From positions 35,522,756-35,586,755 of the forward strand of contig CM060108.1 of assembly GCA_030522415.1 (NCBI GenBank): a stretch of 64,000 nucleotides of DNA. Reading direction: 5' to 3'. Source of the stretch: Channallabes apus. Its lineage: Eukaryota; Chordata; Actinopteri; Siluriformes; Clariidae. The notes under the pieces were generated by a model. The model was not told the DNA's origin, did not search any database, and worked only from the letters and a program-made list of their open reading frames with translations. Made by a program: the position numbers and the translations under genes. Shown here piece after piece: positions 13,329-28,669 of the stretch. Within the stretch, counting starts at the first letter, position 1. The number at the start of each line of letters is the position of its first letter.

Positions 13329-16300
13329 GTCAGTGTTTGATCTTTGTCTTTTAACCTTGTTAACATTATATATTCATAGCGATCCTGCTTTTAGAATCAC
13401 CGGATATCTTTTACTGATACATGCGCCCATATACAGTATAAACACAAAGGTGCAAAGTGTTTTTTATCACAGTGGATATTTACATGAGTGTATGGTGATG
13501 AAGTGTGTGTTGTTTGTGATCTCAGGCCAGTCAATTTAATATGGAGCACTTCTCCGGGATGCATAATTGGTATGCGTGCTCTCATGCGCGCCCTACATTC
13601 TGTAACGTCTGCCGCGAGGCATTGCCCGGAGTCACCTCACATGGCCTGTCCTGCGAGGGTAAACACGCAAACAACAATTCAAACCAACAATGCAAACAGC
13701 AACATAAAAACCAACCACGCTCTGCCATTATGTTCTCCATTATGAATCTTTCATTCTATATAATCTCTCACTGTCTCATTTTTGGTGTGTTACAGTGTGT
13801 AAGTTTAAAGCTCATAAACGGTGTGCTGTCCGATCGACTAACAACTGTAAATGGACCACTCTGGCTTCTATTGGAAATGACATCATCGAGGATGAAGATG
13901 GGGTGAGTTCCTGTCTTTGAAAATACTTTTTTATTGGTGTCGCTATATATTAAATGGATGAATAAGTGAGAACTGCTGTGTGTGTGTGTGTGTGTACGTG
14001 TCCAGGTGGCCATGCCTCACCAGTGGCTGGAGGGGAACCTGCCGGTCAGTGCTAAGTGTGTGGTGTGTGATCGGACATGTGGCAGCGTGCGCAGGCTGCA
14101 GGACTGGCGCTGTCTCTGGTGCAAAGCCATCGTAAGTGTTCTGGACTATTACTAAAAGCAATAATAATAGTAAGCATTATAATAATAATGATATTGTACT
14201 AAATAATATGTATAATATTACAAAAATACTTTTGATTACATAGTATACTTAATGATCAGATATTAGTATTTTGACTTCTTACAGATTTTCCCATAGTACA
14301 GTACATCTAAAGCATATCTAAAACTATTATTATTATGTAATACAACTATAAGTGGCACAGTGGCTTAGTAATAGTGTTAAGCACTGTTGCTTTACAGGGT
14401 TGAGGGTTTGAATCTCTCCTCTGGTCTGTGTATGTATACAGTAGTTTGCATATTCTCCTTATTCTTAGTGGGTTTCCTCCAGGTACTCTGGGTTTCTCCT
14501 GCAGCCAAAATATGCTTAGTAAGCTGAATGGTGTTTCCAAATTGCCTGTAGTATGTGTGTGTCTGTTGGAAGGGATGGATGGATGGATGGATGGACCTGA
14601 CTATATGTATGTCTTGATGTCTTTTTAATAATGATAACTGATCTGTGTGTGCGTGTGTGTAGGTACACAGTAGCTGTAAGGAGCAGTTGGGGAAGGTGTG
14701 TCCACTGGGTCAGTGTAAAGTGTCCATCATTCCTCCCACAGCTCTAAACAGCATTGATTCAGATGGTAAGTGATGCACGACAACCACATGTTTCAATTCA
14801 GCATAGAAATTTGCTATTGAACCTGAACCTTTAATCTGACAAAACCTTTTATTTATTCATAATTTTTTTGGTTGATTTAACATTTTCATCTTTGTGTCCT
14901 TAATAATACTAATTAGCAAGGGCACGATGCATTGCCCCGGAACAACTTTTCACATGTTATAGTCTATTTCTGAAAACTACGTTCCCTTTATCTCAGTGAT
15001 ACTAAATAAAAGCATCATCTTTTAGGCTGCATGAATCATGAATGAAGTAAGAAAAAATCCACTAATTGACTTGTCATAGTGCGTAATGTGTGAAAGGCTG
15101 TTTATGTTTTCCTGTTTAACTTATTATATCTACATACAGATGGATGAAGTTAATGATTTTAGGATTTTGTGTGTTATAAAATGAGTTCTTTTGCCTCGTT
15201 ACTCAAAAAACAAAGTAATTTTTTATACAGCAAATATGATTCTAAAGCTGCAGGATATTACTTAGAGATACTGAAATTTAGTCCATAGAATTCGTAGAAT
15301 AATAAATTTATCTAGCTTATAATAATAGTTGACTAAGACTAAACATGCCAAAACATGTCACCATTGGGGGCTACAGTACGTATCTCCAAAAATGAGTCAA
15401 TGCCCAAAGACCCCACGTTAGAATGTCCAACTTTAAAACAACACACAAAAAAAGGTTTTTGGTCCAACTAGCTAGAACCTCCATTCATGACATTTTATTG
15501 GGATTCATTTTTATGTAATCATCAATTTATATTATATGAAGCTAAATATGATAATTGGCATCTTTTTTGTTTAATTTAACGCAAGAAATGTAGGAGTTGA
15601 CGCATGTAGGGTGTCGATGACAGAAATCAATCAAATGCAAAGTACCGTTAATATATAAATTAACATTAGCCACCTTAAGCTAAAGCTTAGCGTTCTAGCT
15701 TGTGGTAGTTGAAGTAAGTAGGTATGTTCCAATTCTCCATTTGCTCTGATCATAAGCCTGTTTATGGATTAAGCGGAAATTTATGGATTAAGCGGATCCA
15801 TAAGTCCATTATTGTTTTAAGTGAATCCAGCTGCTGTTACGATGGCGATGAACAGAGCTCCTACAGCTGAGCTTCAACCCCTCTTCAGTAAACACATGGT
15901 TGGTGTCATGGATGGTTTATCAAGTTCATTTATATCCAGTCTATGCTACCAACCCAAACTAAGTAGATTTACAACATGTAGAAAAGATGATATTTGAATG
16001 TTTTTTATGGTTGATATTGACTAGGTCTTGGACTTACCCTGACTTTACATCTTGCCTTTTTAAGACTGACTCTCAGCTCCTCCTGGTCTTGGCATTGTCC
16101 CGACCCTTAACAGTGGCGGTATTGACTACAGCCTAATGTCAAACACAGCGTGAAATAAGGACTCACCTTTTACGAGCGTCTGGCACAGCTAGTGTTGAGT
16201 AAAGCATGTATAAAGGCGTATAAAAAAATATAGCTCCTCTGAAAAGTATCCAGTGTGAATTGGCCTGAATGGAGCCAGCAGTGCGTCCAGTGTACACGGC

Positions 16301-18283
16301 TTACATACAACATCGCCTCAGTATGAGAGTGAGTTCTTGCTTGTACACCAACAAACTCGGGAACCTTTATGCTTAGAAAAACACTCCAAGGCTGCATAGA
16401 TATCAAATATCGATTAAATCCTAACTTAGTCACACAGGTCCAGTACACATTAGTGGAGTCTGCCTTATCATCGGAAGACCTACTGTAATACCAGCCTCAG
16501 AAAATGTATATAAGGATTAGAATACGGGTTAGGATTAGGGGTTAAAGTTAAGCAAAAGTTTGTTTTAATTTAGATGTTCCACTGATTTTCTCCTCTGTGT
16601 CTCTGCAGGCTTCTGGAAAGCCGCGAGTCAGTCCTGCTCCAGTCCTCTGCTGGTGTTGGTGAACAGCAAGAGTGGTGACAACCAGGGAGTGAAGTTCCTG
16701 CGCAAGTTCAAGCAACTGCTCAACCCTGCGCAGGTCTTTGATCTCATGAACGGAGGACCACAGCTGGGGTGAGACTTTGCACATATTCCATTAGATAAGG
16801 ATCCAGCTCATTCTGCCGTGTGTAGATCGGTTAAGCTTTGATTGGTCGTACTGTTTTTGTGTATGCTGATGTGTGTGTGTGTGTGTGTGTGTGTGTATAG
16901 ACTACGGCTGTTCCAGAAGTTTGTAACGTTCCGTATCCTCGTGTGTGGAGGTGATGGCAGCGTCGGTTGGGTTCTGTCTGAACTGGATAAACTGGGACTG
17001 CACAAACAGGTTGGAAATAATAAGCACGTAATTATTTCACAATAAGGCAAATTAGTTCTTCTTATAAATGTGTGCGTGTGCTGGCGCGCACATGTTCTCA
17101 TTACAGTGCCAGTTGGGTGTGCTTCCCCTGGGAACAGGAAATGACCTGGCACGGGTGCTGGGTTGGGGGGGTTTGTGTGATGATGATGCGCAGCTCTTGC
17201 AGATCCTGGAGAAGCTGGAGAGAGCTACCACCAAGATGTTGGACAGGTAACACACACACACACACACACACACATGCATTCACGGGTACATGTGTACTGT
17301 ATGCTTGGATTAGTTGTCCTATTTCTGTGCCAGATTAAACAAGAAAGATTTCCTGCAGATAAAAAGCAAATATTAAAAAGCAATGACTTTTGTTTGAGGT
17401 TTTTAATTTGATTAAAAGTAGAATCCTGATCTTGCACCTCAATCACACTAGACATATTTATTTTCAGTCCCTTTTTAATGTCATTTTTTTCTCTTTGAAA
17501 TGGAAAAGCACAATGAGGTAGTGTCCTTGCAAATATATTTTTAAGTGTCTGCACTGAATAGATTCAGAGGTATGCCAGGATACTGTATGTACAAATATAC
17601 TTCACTGTTACAGTATGTCTTCATATTGAGCAGTGGGTTAGTGTTTAACACTGTCGCCTCACAACTACAGGGTTGGGGTTCGAATCTTGGTTCTGGTCTG
17701 TGTATGGAGTTTGAGTGTTCTTTGTGGGTGTTCTCCCCGGGTTCTCTGGATCTCTGGTAGTGTGTGATTGGGTGTGTGACCCGGACCAGGGTGTACTGTA
17801 CCTCTGCCTTCTGCCCTGGGTTCTCTGGGAAAGGCTTCAAGCCTCATACACAGGACGAGCAGCACCGATGGCGGATGGATCTCGATACTAATTCTCACAT
17901 GTTCTACACTAGTGTCTTTTAGCATCATTAATATGATACCTGTAATACAGCTAAGTACTCACACTGGATTTCACCTTCATGAAAACCTTTGTGAAAGGAG
18001 AAGACTTAGGAAATGCATAGTATTTTCCTTGAACAGACTAATTTCAGTGAATTAGAACAAATTTGAAAATAGTTTTGAATCTTTCTGTGTGTGTGTGTGT
18101 GTGTTGTGTAATCAGATGGAGTGTAATGACATATGAAGTTCCCACCAAAACTGCACCTGTTATTGTTAAAGAAGATGATCCTTCAGACTCTCCACTCCAG
18201 GTAGAATCTATCTATCTATCTATCTACTGTATTTATCTATCTATTTGCCAGACTATCTGTCTGTCTGCCTGCCTATCTGTCTG

Positions 18284-18344
<61 letters not shown>

Positions 18345-21300
18345 TTGCCTAACTACCTGCCTGTCTGACTATTTGTCTGTCTGTCTGTTTGTCTTGTCTG
18401 TCTGACTATTTGTCTGTCTGTCTGTTTGTCTGTTTGTCTGTCTGTCTGTCTGACTATCTGACTGGCTGGCATTAAAAGTGTTTAATCTTTCTTCTCCACC
18501 TTCAGATTACTCATTATGCTGACTCTGTTGCCTCTCATCTGACAAAAATCTTGGACTCAGACAAACACAGTGATGTCATATCCTCTGCTAAGTGAGTGTA
18601 TCTTTATGTGTGTGTGTATGTGTGTGTGTGGGTGTGTGTGTGTGTGTGTCACATCAGAGTTTCCCTTTCAGGCATGTTCAGTCTAGTTAAAGAAAATAAT
18701 GAGACATAATGACAACAAAAGGTTTTCCCCCCAGTCATTAGCTGTGTTGCTTTTGCTTCAGTAACCTGGTCATGTGATCATCTGACATCATCAGCAGTAA
18801 CGAGGTCGTTCAGCTACTCACAGACACAGTGTACAGTCCCATTGCTTTGGAATAATTAATGAATTCCCTTCTCTTGTCTGTGTCTTAAAGTGTGTTAGTT
18901 CCTGAGGAATAGTTTTGAGGATTTTCCTCTGTTGGAAAGGTTACACCTCGACCTCAGACAGTTACAGCTGACACCATCCAAAAATGTTACATAATGTTTC
19001 TAATAGTTTGTTATTGGACATTAGTTTGTTCCTATTGGCTGTGGCTCAGACAGGAGACAGAATGCCGTATTTGAATTAGCACATCGGCTTAAGCAAGAAT
19101 AAATAGAGATGAACAGATGTACAACAGACAAGCGGTTTGAAAGCATGGTAGTGTTTATCACTGCACTGCTATCTACTTCGTTACTGTACTTAAGGACATT
19201 TTTCATGTATCTGCACTTTACTCGTGTAGCTTTAATAGTGGATACCTTTTTTTTTCTCTACTCAAATGTACAGCAACTATCTGTACTTTTACTTAACTAC
19301 ATTTCTGCCTGACGTTGCGTTACCTAACCACAGTGGTGTGTAGTATTTGAAGCGGGAATTTCGCCACCTGCTGACTACTGTGCGTAAGTGCCTGACTGCC
19401 TTGTCTTTGCTTTGAGACACACCTAATAACACAATAGGGGTTTGAAATGAGAAGGTGATTTGCAGACAGGAGAGCGGCGCGGTGGTGTAGTGGTTAGCAC
19501 TGTCGCCTTGCACCTTCAGGGTCCGGGTTCGATTCCCGTCTCTGTGTGCATGGAGTTTGCATGTTCTCCCCGTGCTTGGTGGGTTAACTCCGGGTACTCC
19601 GGTTTCCTCCCACAGTCCAAAGATATGCAGGTTAGGTTAATTGGCGTTCCCAAATTGCCCGTAGTGTGTGATTGGGTGTGTGAGTGTGTGTATGTGTGTG
19701 TGCCCTGCGATGGATTGGCACCCTGTCCAGGGTGTACCCCGCCTAGTGCCCGAAGTCTCCTGGGATAGGCTCCAGGTCCCCGCGACCCTGAACACAGGAT
19801 TAAGCGGTATAGAAGATGAATGAATGAATTTGCAGACAGCAACGCAAACATGTTTACTATAATAAATGCTATTGTGAGCGTTACATTTAATATACATTTA
19901 ATATACATTTAATATTAAGGTATATTTGAACATGAGTATTTCTTTACTTTTACTCAGGTACACAAGTAAATGCAGAACTTTTACTTTTACTTGAGTAACA
20001 TTTGCCCTAGGAAATCTATATTTTTTATCAAAAGTACAGGATTTGTGTTCTTTGCCCAACTCTGGTATTAAATGTATTAATATAATCACTATGTATTAAA
20101 TGTAGACACAGATCAGGTGCTATTCCGCTATCAGATTGCATTTATAGACGTGAATATGTGAATTATTTCCTCAAACTATTGCAAATTTTTGCATAGTTTT
20201 TTCCCACATTTTGAACTGTATTAAAATTGATTATTCCTGTTTTGTGTGCACGTGTGTGTAGGTTTTTGTGTGGGACGGTCAACGAGTTCGTAGTTGAGGT
20301 TGGAAAAGCCTATGAGAAAGCAACTGAAAACAAGGAGGAGGCTGATGCTATGGCTAAAAAGGTGTGTGTACAGTATGTGTTTATGTACTGTATGTGTGTG
20401 TGGGAGGTGGACCTGAAGTGGATGTGTGTAGGGGGTGGTTAAACAGAGTGTGTTATGTGAAGGTTGTATAAGTGACAGTGTAATAGGTGTATTTGACATT
20501 GGTAGGCTGAAGCCTGATGACTCAGTGCTCTCCAATACTTTATTCTCAGATCTGTAATATTACAAGCATGCGCCATCATGTGTGTGAGATCTCGCTGTGT
20601 GTTTATGTACAGTACCTACAGTACTTATCCCACATATAAGACACTTAACACTGTATACGCTTGCTGCTGACATGTCAGTCTTGGCATTGACTCGTCCTCA
20701 CCTGTTCCCTAACACCGTGTGCCTCCTCAGTGCGCCATGCTGAATGAAAAGCTGGACTCTCTGGTGCGGGCACTGAGCGAGGAAGCCGATGCTCAGCTCG
20801 TACCCGCAGGCTCTCAGCCTCCCGAGCAGGAGAGCGTGTCGAGCAGCCCGGATACCCCGAGTGTCCCCAGACCCTTCAGATCCAAAGAGCAGCTGATGCT
20901 GAGAGCCAACAGCCTGAAGAAAGCACTGCGGCAGATCATAGAGCAGGCGGAGAAAGGTCAGCACTCAATAATGCTCACAATAATGCAGGCCTGAATTATT
21001 TATGCATGAGGAGAACATTGATTTGTTCGGAACCATTCACACAGCCTTATCTTAACTTACCATGTTAAGCTTACTGTGTGGAATTATTCATTAAAATGCT
21101 TCTAATTATCACTTTTACATGATCTTAAAATATATCACAGCATCAATATTTTAATATTAACGATGGTAATATTATGACATGACAGCTTATATACTAATCC
21201 ACATTGTATGATACTGACTCCATCCTTTGTCCCGCCTCTTGTCAGTGGTGGATGAGCAGAACAGACACACCCAGGTACAGAGGATGTCTTCCTCGTCTTC

Positions 21301-22924
21301 AATAAAAAGGAGCAGCAGTGAGGACCTCAAGGAGGCGGAGCCACGTGAGTGACATTTCAAAACTATTTGTGCACATAAACACAGTTCAGTCTTTCCCTTA
21401 TAATATTACAGGAATGACAGGCCACCATTCCAACGAGACTCCCATCGTGTCGATATGGCGTGCATTTTTTTTTTTTCTAATCCCGCCCAGAGAGAGAGAG
21501 AGAGAGAGAGAGAGAGCGGATACTGATTCATATGGTACAATGTGAACCTGCAGTATCACTATTCTTAGTGTGTTTGTGTGTGTGTGTGTGTGTGTGCGGA
21601 GTTTGCATGTTCTTCCTGTGCTTGAAGGGTTTCCTCCGGGTACTCCAGTTTCCTCCAAAAGTCCAAAGACATGCAGATTAGACCAATTGGTCGTGCCCAT
21701 TGTATATGTGGCTCTACTGTATGTACCCAGTGATGGATTGGCCTGTACCCTGCCTCGTGCCCTAAGTCTCCTGAGACAGGCTCCAGGCCTTGTATACAGG
21801 ATAAGCGGTATAGAAGATGAATAATACTGTATAATATTATCTAATGATGCAATGCAATATAATAGTGCATGCTTTATATGATACATTTTCAACATGTATT
21901 TTTATTTCGTTATTTTTAACATTCTTCAGTTGTGTAGTAATTGGAAGCTCTGACAGATATTTGTGTGCACCAAATAAATCATATTAATTCTCCTTGCTTT
22001 ACTTGACCTTTATGAGGAAATTACCAACCAAACATCTTGTGTTGCACGAGAAATACATAACCAAAAGGGAGATACTGTGCCTGCAAATGTTTTGGAGAGA
22101 AATGCTGCAGTTTGAGTCCTGATGATGATGATGATGATGATGATGAATAGCACTAGGCATTAATAGCAATAAACTGTATGTTTAAGAACTCATATATGTG
22201 AAGTTGTGTTGGTCTATCGGCTGCTCCCCTTCAATAAGGAAGAAATAAGGATCATTTGTTGGCATGTTGCTCCGGTAGCCAGTCAGCAAGTAGATTTTAC
22301 TTCTAGATTAAACTAAGACTAAGAAAAACACACTGGCTGACAGAGCTTGTGCTCTTGTCTTGATTTATTTCTTTTTTTCCTCATATACTTTCAAATGCAA
22401 GTCGGTTATTAATATGGGGCATTTTTATGTGCATTATGTATTTATGTGTATGATATTTAGACACAAATAAATATATCTGATTAAATAAATGTCGATTTCG
22501 ATGTACTTTCAAATCTGTTATGGATAAATAATTCAGTCACTTGTATTTATTAAAACCCCGTGGGGAAGAAAACGGAAAGGTCTTTCAGTAAAATAAAGTT
22601 TTGATCGTTTTTTTTTTTCTGTGCTAGGAGGGAGCTCTCGGTAGGTGGCTCGGTCTATTGAGCATTTAAAAAGCTCAGTGTGCTGATATTTTAAAAGAGT
22701 TTACCAGGTCTCTTTATGTTTGAGAATAAGGACTATGAATGCAAAACATAAGCCGGTACAAAGGAAACGTAATAGTGAAAACTGTGTGTTGTTGATATAC
22801 AACCATTTTTATCATTTTATTTTATTGTCCCTTTTAGGTCAAAGTGCCCAGACGCCCAACACCCCCATAGTGCTGGAGAAAGCAGAAAGCTGCAACAGTA
22901 CCCCGGCTTTTACTGAGGAGTATG

Positions 22925-22957
<33 letters not shown>

Positions 22958-24267
22958 CCACAATGTCGATCACATCAGAGCACGTCAGGATGTTCCAGAA
23001 GATAAAAGAATAAAAGAAGCTGAATGCACTGTCACACTGATATTAACTGTATAAAAAAGTAAAGTGTAAGGAAAGTGACGCATCATTTAATATTTTTGCC
23101 GCTGTACACCACCACAGTGGATTTAAAAACAGAGCAATCAATACGTGATTTACACAAACACTATGATTTATTAAAGACTTTCAGCTATAATAAATGAGGT
23201 TAAACAAGAATGTTGCATTAATTGTTAAGAAATTCAAACCGTTTTTACAATGATCTCCCATGTTCACAGGCTCAAAAGTAATTAGACAACTGACTAAAAA
23301 CTGTTTGATGGCCAGTCCAGTTGTGGGTTTTTTTTATATTATTTTATGACACCTGACGGAGATAAAAGGTCTGATATCAAGTGTTGAATTTGAATTTGCT
23401 AACTCTTCATGGAAACCTGGAGTCACTGGTGTTTATTTGTGATGTGACTGCTGAAAGAAGTAGCAGGATGAAGTGTATAGAGATTTACTTTCCTGCTTAG
23501 ATTCAGTCAAATGCTGCAGAATTGACAGAACAGTATTTTACATCAGACAAAGACATGGAGAATTCCCAGATAAAGCGTTCCCACTAACAACATGGAGTAC
23601 AAACTGTCCAAAACTAAAAGCAAGTACAGTAGAGACAGCTGCAATAAAGGCCTGGAAAAGCATCTCAAGGGAGGATATACAGCTTTGCATGATGTCCATG
23701 TCTTCTAAATTTCAGACAGTCATTATCTGTAAAGAATTTGCCGCCAAGTTTTAGAATGGGTCAAATATCTATGACAGAATGGCTGTACAGCTGTTCATAA
23801 ACAGTTAATGCATGGTTAATTTTTTGTTAAACATCTTAATTGCTTCATTTAAAATCCACTGTGATCTAAAGAGGCAAAAGTACAAAAATTGTACAATTGA
23901 CCAAATATTTATGGACCTGACTGTATGCACTTATTACTTACACAGATGTTTATTACTTTCTCATGGTGTCAGAAATAATGGGTATAATAATGCTGTTAGT
24001 GATTTCTCACAGTCATTTGAAATAAAATCAGTAATCATGGTGTCATCACTTTGCGTCCGTATAAAGTGTCCTGCTGATTTGTTAATGCAGACTGATTTAT
24101 TCTTGTGCCCTCCTCTTTCTGCCGGTCTCTGTTCACACACAGGCAGTGCACGGAGAAGTGTGTGATGAATAACTACTTCGGAATTGGTCTGGATGCCAAA
24201 ATCTCCCTGGAGTTCAACAACAAGAGGGAAGAGCACCCTAAGAAGTGCAGGTGCAGTAGAGGCTATT

Positions 24268-24299
<32 letters not shown>

Positions 24300-27223
24300 T
24301 CTCTCTCTGTCTCTCTCGCTCGCTCTCACCTGCACAGCTTTATGTAACTGTCTGGCGCTTTTTTGAGAGCACTTTGGTATCTGCATAGGTGTGAGACCAA
24401 GATTTAGTCCAGGAGTTTTCAAATTCTAATTGTATTTGTCACATATACAGTCATACACAGTACGATATGCAGTGGAATAAAATCTTAAAATCTAAATTAT
24501 TAATAGAAATAAAAATATATTAGGGAATGGAATAACGAATAAAATTTAAAAACCTTTTTTTCTAGAATGCAGAAGAACTGCAGAGAAAAGAAGAAAATAT
24601 AACAGTTAAAATATTAAATATGAGATATAAAAAATATTTTAAATATATAAGTAGTTTCATTCCAGGAACCCATTAATTGTGAACAACAAAAAACACATGA
24701 ACACACACGCAGTAGAGGTTTGCAACCTGAGGTTTTTTTTTAAATGCGCTCTACAGTAATATTTTGGCCGATTTTGTCGTTTGTTTTTCCCTAACTGTTA
24801 CACAACACATATCTGAAAAATAAAAACCATCTCGTTCATTAGATTTCCTCATTAGTGATGTCAGGAGTTTAGCCAAGTGTCATGTGGAATGTAATAGTAG
24901 TAATAATGTTGCATATTAACATGTGTTGATGGTGTGATTTCCGTCTCCCTTCAACAGCAGTCGCACGAAAAACATGATGTGGTACGGCGTCCTGGGGACG
25001 AAAGAGCTCGTTCAGAAAACCTACAAGAACCTGGAGCAGAGAGTGCAACTGGAGGTGTGTGGGGGGAAAAGCGGGGAAAAGTACTACGAGTTTAGACTTG
25101 ATTTTTTGTGTGTGTGTGTGGTGTGGTGTTTGTGTATGTGTGGGGGCAGAACAGATCCTATTTTATGTAGTTGAGCCAACTTTCAGTTATGCTGACTTGA
25201 AAACTCTGTCTTTCTCTCTCTCTCTCTGTCTCTCTCTCTCTCTCTGTCTCTCTCTCTCTGTCTCTCTCTCTCTCTGTCTCTCTCTCTCTGTCTCTCTCTC
25301 TCTGTGTCTCTCTCTCTGTCTCTCTCTCTCTGTCTCTCTCTCTCTCTGTCTCTCTCTCTCTCTGTCTCTCTCTCTCTCTGTCTCTCTCTCTGTGTCTCTC
25401 TCTGTCTCTCTCTCTGTCTCTCTCTCTCTGTCTCTCTCTCTCTGTCTCTCTCTCTGTCTCTCTCTGTCTCTCTCTCTCTGTCTCTCAGTGTGATGGCGTG
25501 CCCATGTCTTTGCCCAGTCTACAAGGCCTGGCTGTACTCAACATCCCTAGTTATGCAGGGGGCATAAACTTTTGGGGAGGCACCAAGGAGGATAATGTGA
25601 GTCACGTTCGCAAGCTGCTGTATTGCACACATTTATCTGGAAACCTGATATAGAAAAATCATAAAGGAAACCTGTCTTGTTGGTGACTGTGAGGCTAAAG
25701 CCGGAGTCTTTGACTCGACGCTGCCTCAAGCAGACTCTGGATTTTGTGTTTTTGCTCAGATCAGACACAAAGATTATTAAATGAGGTCTGACTGTGTGTT
25801 TTTGATAGATGAAGAATGCTGATGGCCCTGATGAAGATTTCCTCTAAATGACGGCTTAGTGACGCCAGTCATACGTCCTGTAGATAAGACGCTTTCAGTC
25901 TTGCGGCTAACTGACAGATTTGGGTTAACACTCATTTGTCTTCCTTTACATCTAGAATGAGAAAACATTGAGTCAGCACACTAGTGGAGACCAGTGTGAG
26001 GTGTATCACGGTGGATTATGATAGGGCTGAGCCAACAGAAACATACTTTTACCTGCTGTTAAAATGAAATCTGTGGTATAAGAAGTTATTTTAAAGGTCC
26101 TCTAGTCTCTTTCTTGTAAAAACACATACTCCCATAGCACTTTTCCTGATATCGATCTTAGTTATTAATGCGTGCATATTTCCGTTATCTAATCTCTAAA
26201 CATCTGCACACTTGCACAGCTTCAAAACAAAGAAAGTTTCACCATAAAAAACAATACAGTCACGCTAGCAAAGTACATAATTTCTAGACGGAAACAGTGT
26301 GCCAGGGTGTGGTCTTTTATATCAGTGGAGGTGATGGGGTTTGTTTTTTTAGTTGTTTTTATGTTAGACATGATAGTGAAATGAGAAGCAAAAAGTCCCA
26401 AATTTATAGGAAATAGATAAATAGATAAATACAGCCCTGCAGAAAGCATTACGTCTGGAGAGAAAGGTTTGGGTGGAATTAAAGCAGAAAGCTGTTGTGC
26501 CTTGAGAAAGGAAAGATATCAGTATTTTCATCTCAGTTGCAGTTCACAGCATGACAGATTAACTTTTGTTCACGCAGAATTTTGGAGCGCCGTCGTTTGA
26601 TGATAAGAAGCTGGAGGTTGTGGCTGTGTTCGGCAGCATGCAGATGGCCATGTCGCGCGTCATTAATCTACAGCATCACCGCATCACGCAGGTATACACA
26701 AATAGACAAGTGCAAGCACACACTCCTACGGTATGTGTTGCATGTGGGACCTAATGTTTGCGCATTTGTGTGGAAACAGTGTCGGCAGGTGAAGATCATT
26801 ATTAAAGGAGATGAAGGCGTTCCAGTGCAAGTGGACGGAGAAGCCTGGATCCAACCGCCTGGGATTGTCCAGATCATCCACAAGAATCGTGCTCAGATGC
26901 TTACCAGAGATCGGGTCAGTGTGTATGTGCGTGTGTGTAACGTGAAATTTGAACCTTGAGTTTAATATCCATCATGCATTGTAATGTGATATATAAAACA
27001 ACACCTACAGTATGTTTATTGTTATTGAACAAGTGCAGTGTGATTCTGTGTGCGTTTTGTTTAAGGCAGTACATGGAGCAATATGCGAGGTCACCAGAGT
27101 AACAAAGCAAATGTATGCAGTGATTGCAGTTTTAAAACTTTGTGATTCATCTGAAGGGTTAATGTGGAAGTTTAAAATTAGTGAATCATAGTTCTTCAAG
27201 TTCCTACCCGGAAAAATGTGGTG

Positions 27224-27277
<54 letters not shown>

Positions 27278-27546
27278 GAGGATGTGTGGGAAGTGCACTA
27301 GCCGAGCTGTAAGGAAGTATAGTAGGGGAGTGCATTGAACCACACAGTGCTAAGTGTTTGTGTGTTGGCGCTTTAGGCTTTTGAGAGCACGCTGAAGTCG
27401 TGGGAGGATAAGAGGAAGTATGATAGCTGTCGTTCTGCTCGGCCACGTCTCAATTCACAGCAATCCATGGAATACCTGACTGAGGAGGAATGTGCCCAGG
27501 TGCAACAACTGGGCCTGGTGGCTGACTCACTCATTAACAGGTACGG

Positions 27547-27577
<31 letters not shown>

Positions 27578-27897
27578 GTCATACATTTATTTGGAAATTA
27601 AGAAAGAATTGTGAGCTTCTGTGTACAGAAACCCATAAGGAAAACTCTTCGGAGTCTCCTACTGAGGGAACGTTCACACTAGTACTAGTGTTGTGTTAGG
27701 ATTTGTGTTATCTTGGAGAAAATTTTACACTAAAGTTAGGATTGTGTTCGGGTTAATGCTGTATTAGGCTAACGTTTACACCAGTGTTAGTGTTATTTAG
27801 GAGTAAGATTTAAACTAGACTTAGGGTTGTGTAAGTGTTATACTGAGGTAACGTTTACACTACAGTTAGGGTTGTTAGTGAATATAAATGCCTTTTT

Positions 27898-27945
<48 letters not shown>

Positions 27946-28572
27946 AATTTTTTTTTTTTTTTTTTTTTTTTCATTCATTGTTTGAGAAATGATATCTTCA
28001 CCTGTTGTTTGTTTGTGTGTGCGTGTAGGATACGGGAAGTGGCCAAGACCCATAAGGTGGTGGAACAGGAGTTGGCCCACGCAGTAAATGCCAGTGCTGC
28101 TGTCCTCACTGAGGCATTTCCCTCTAAACCCTCCAGTCCAGAGGTACAGCGGCTGAGAATTCTACATAATAAACTCATCAGAGACCCCCTGTGTGACAAA
28201 GCAGTTCTTGCTGTTACTACATAATAATTATTCCCCATAATGCATTGTGTTTATGTGTCGAGAATACAGCTCTACTGTACTGTAGCTCAACATCTGTGTG
28301 GCTTTAATTTGGATGAAGACAGTTTAATAAGATTATTTTTTTATTGTATGTGGGAACACTCAGCCATGTACTTTAGAATACTTCACACATAAGCGCTGCT
28401 GCTTTAGTGCTGAAATAATATGATTTGTGTGTGTATGTGGAAGAGTGCGATGGAAAGCCATTTTGATCCTGCAGAATGCTTTTTCAGCTCTGCATTAGAA
28501 CCACTACTCAGTGTGTGTGATGTTGAACAGCAGGAGTTTGAAAAAGGTCACTCTGAACAGACAGGTTTACAC

Positions 28573-28669
<97 letters not shown>

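Noticed and set aside
16548..16784. Minus-strand frame opposite dgkd exon 8
   Set aside because: Shadow of the catalytic exon on the opposite strand.
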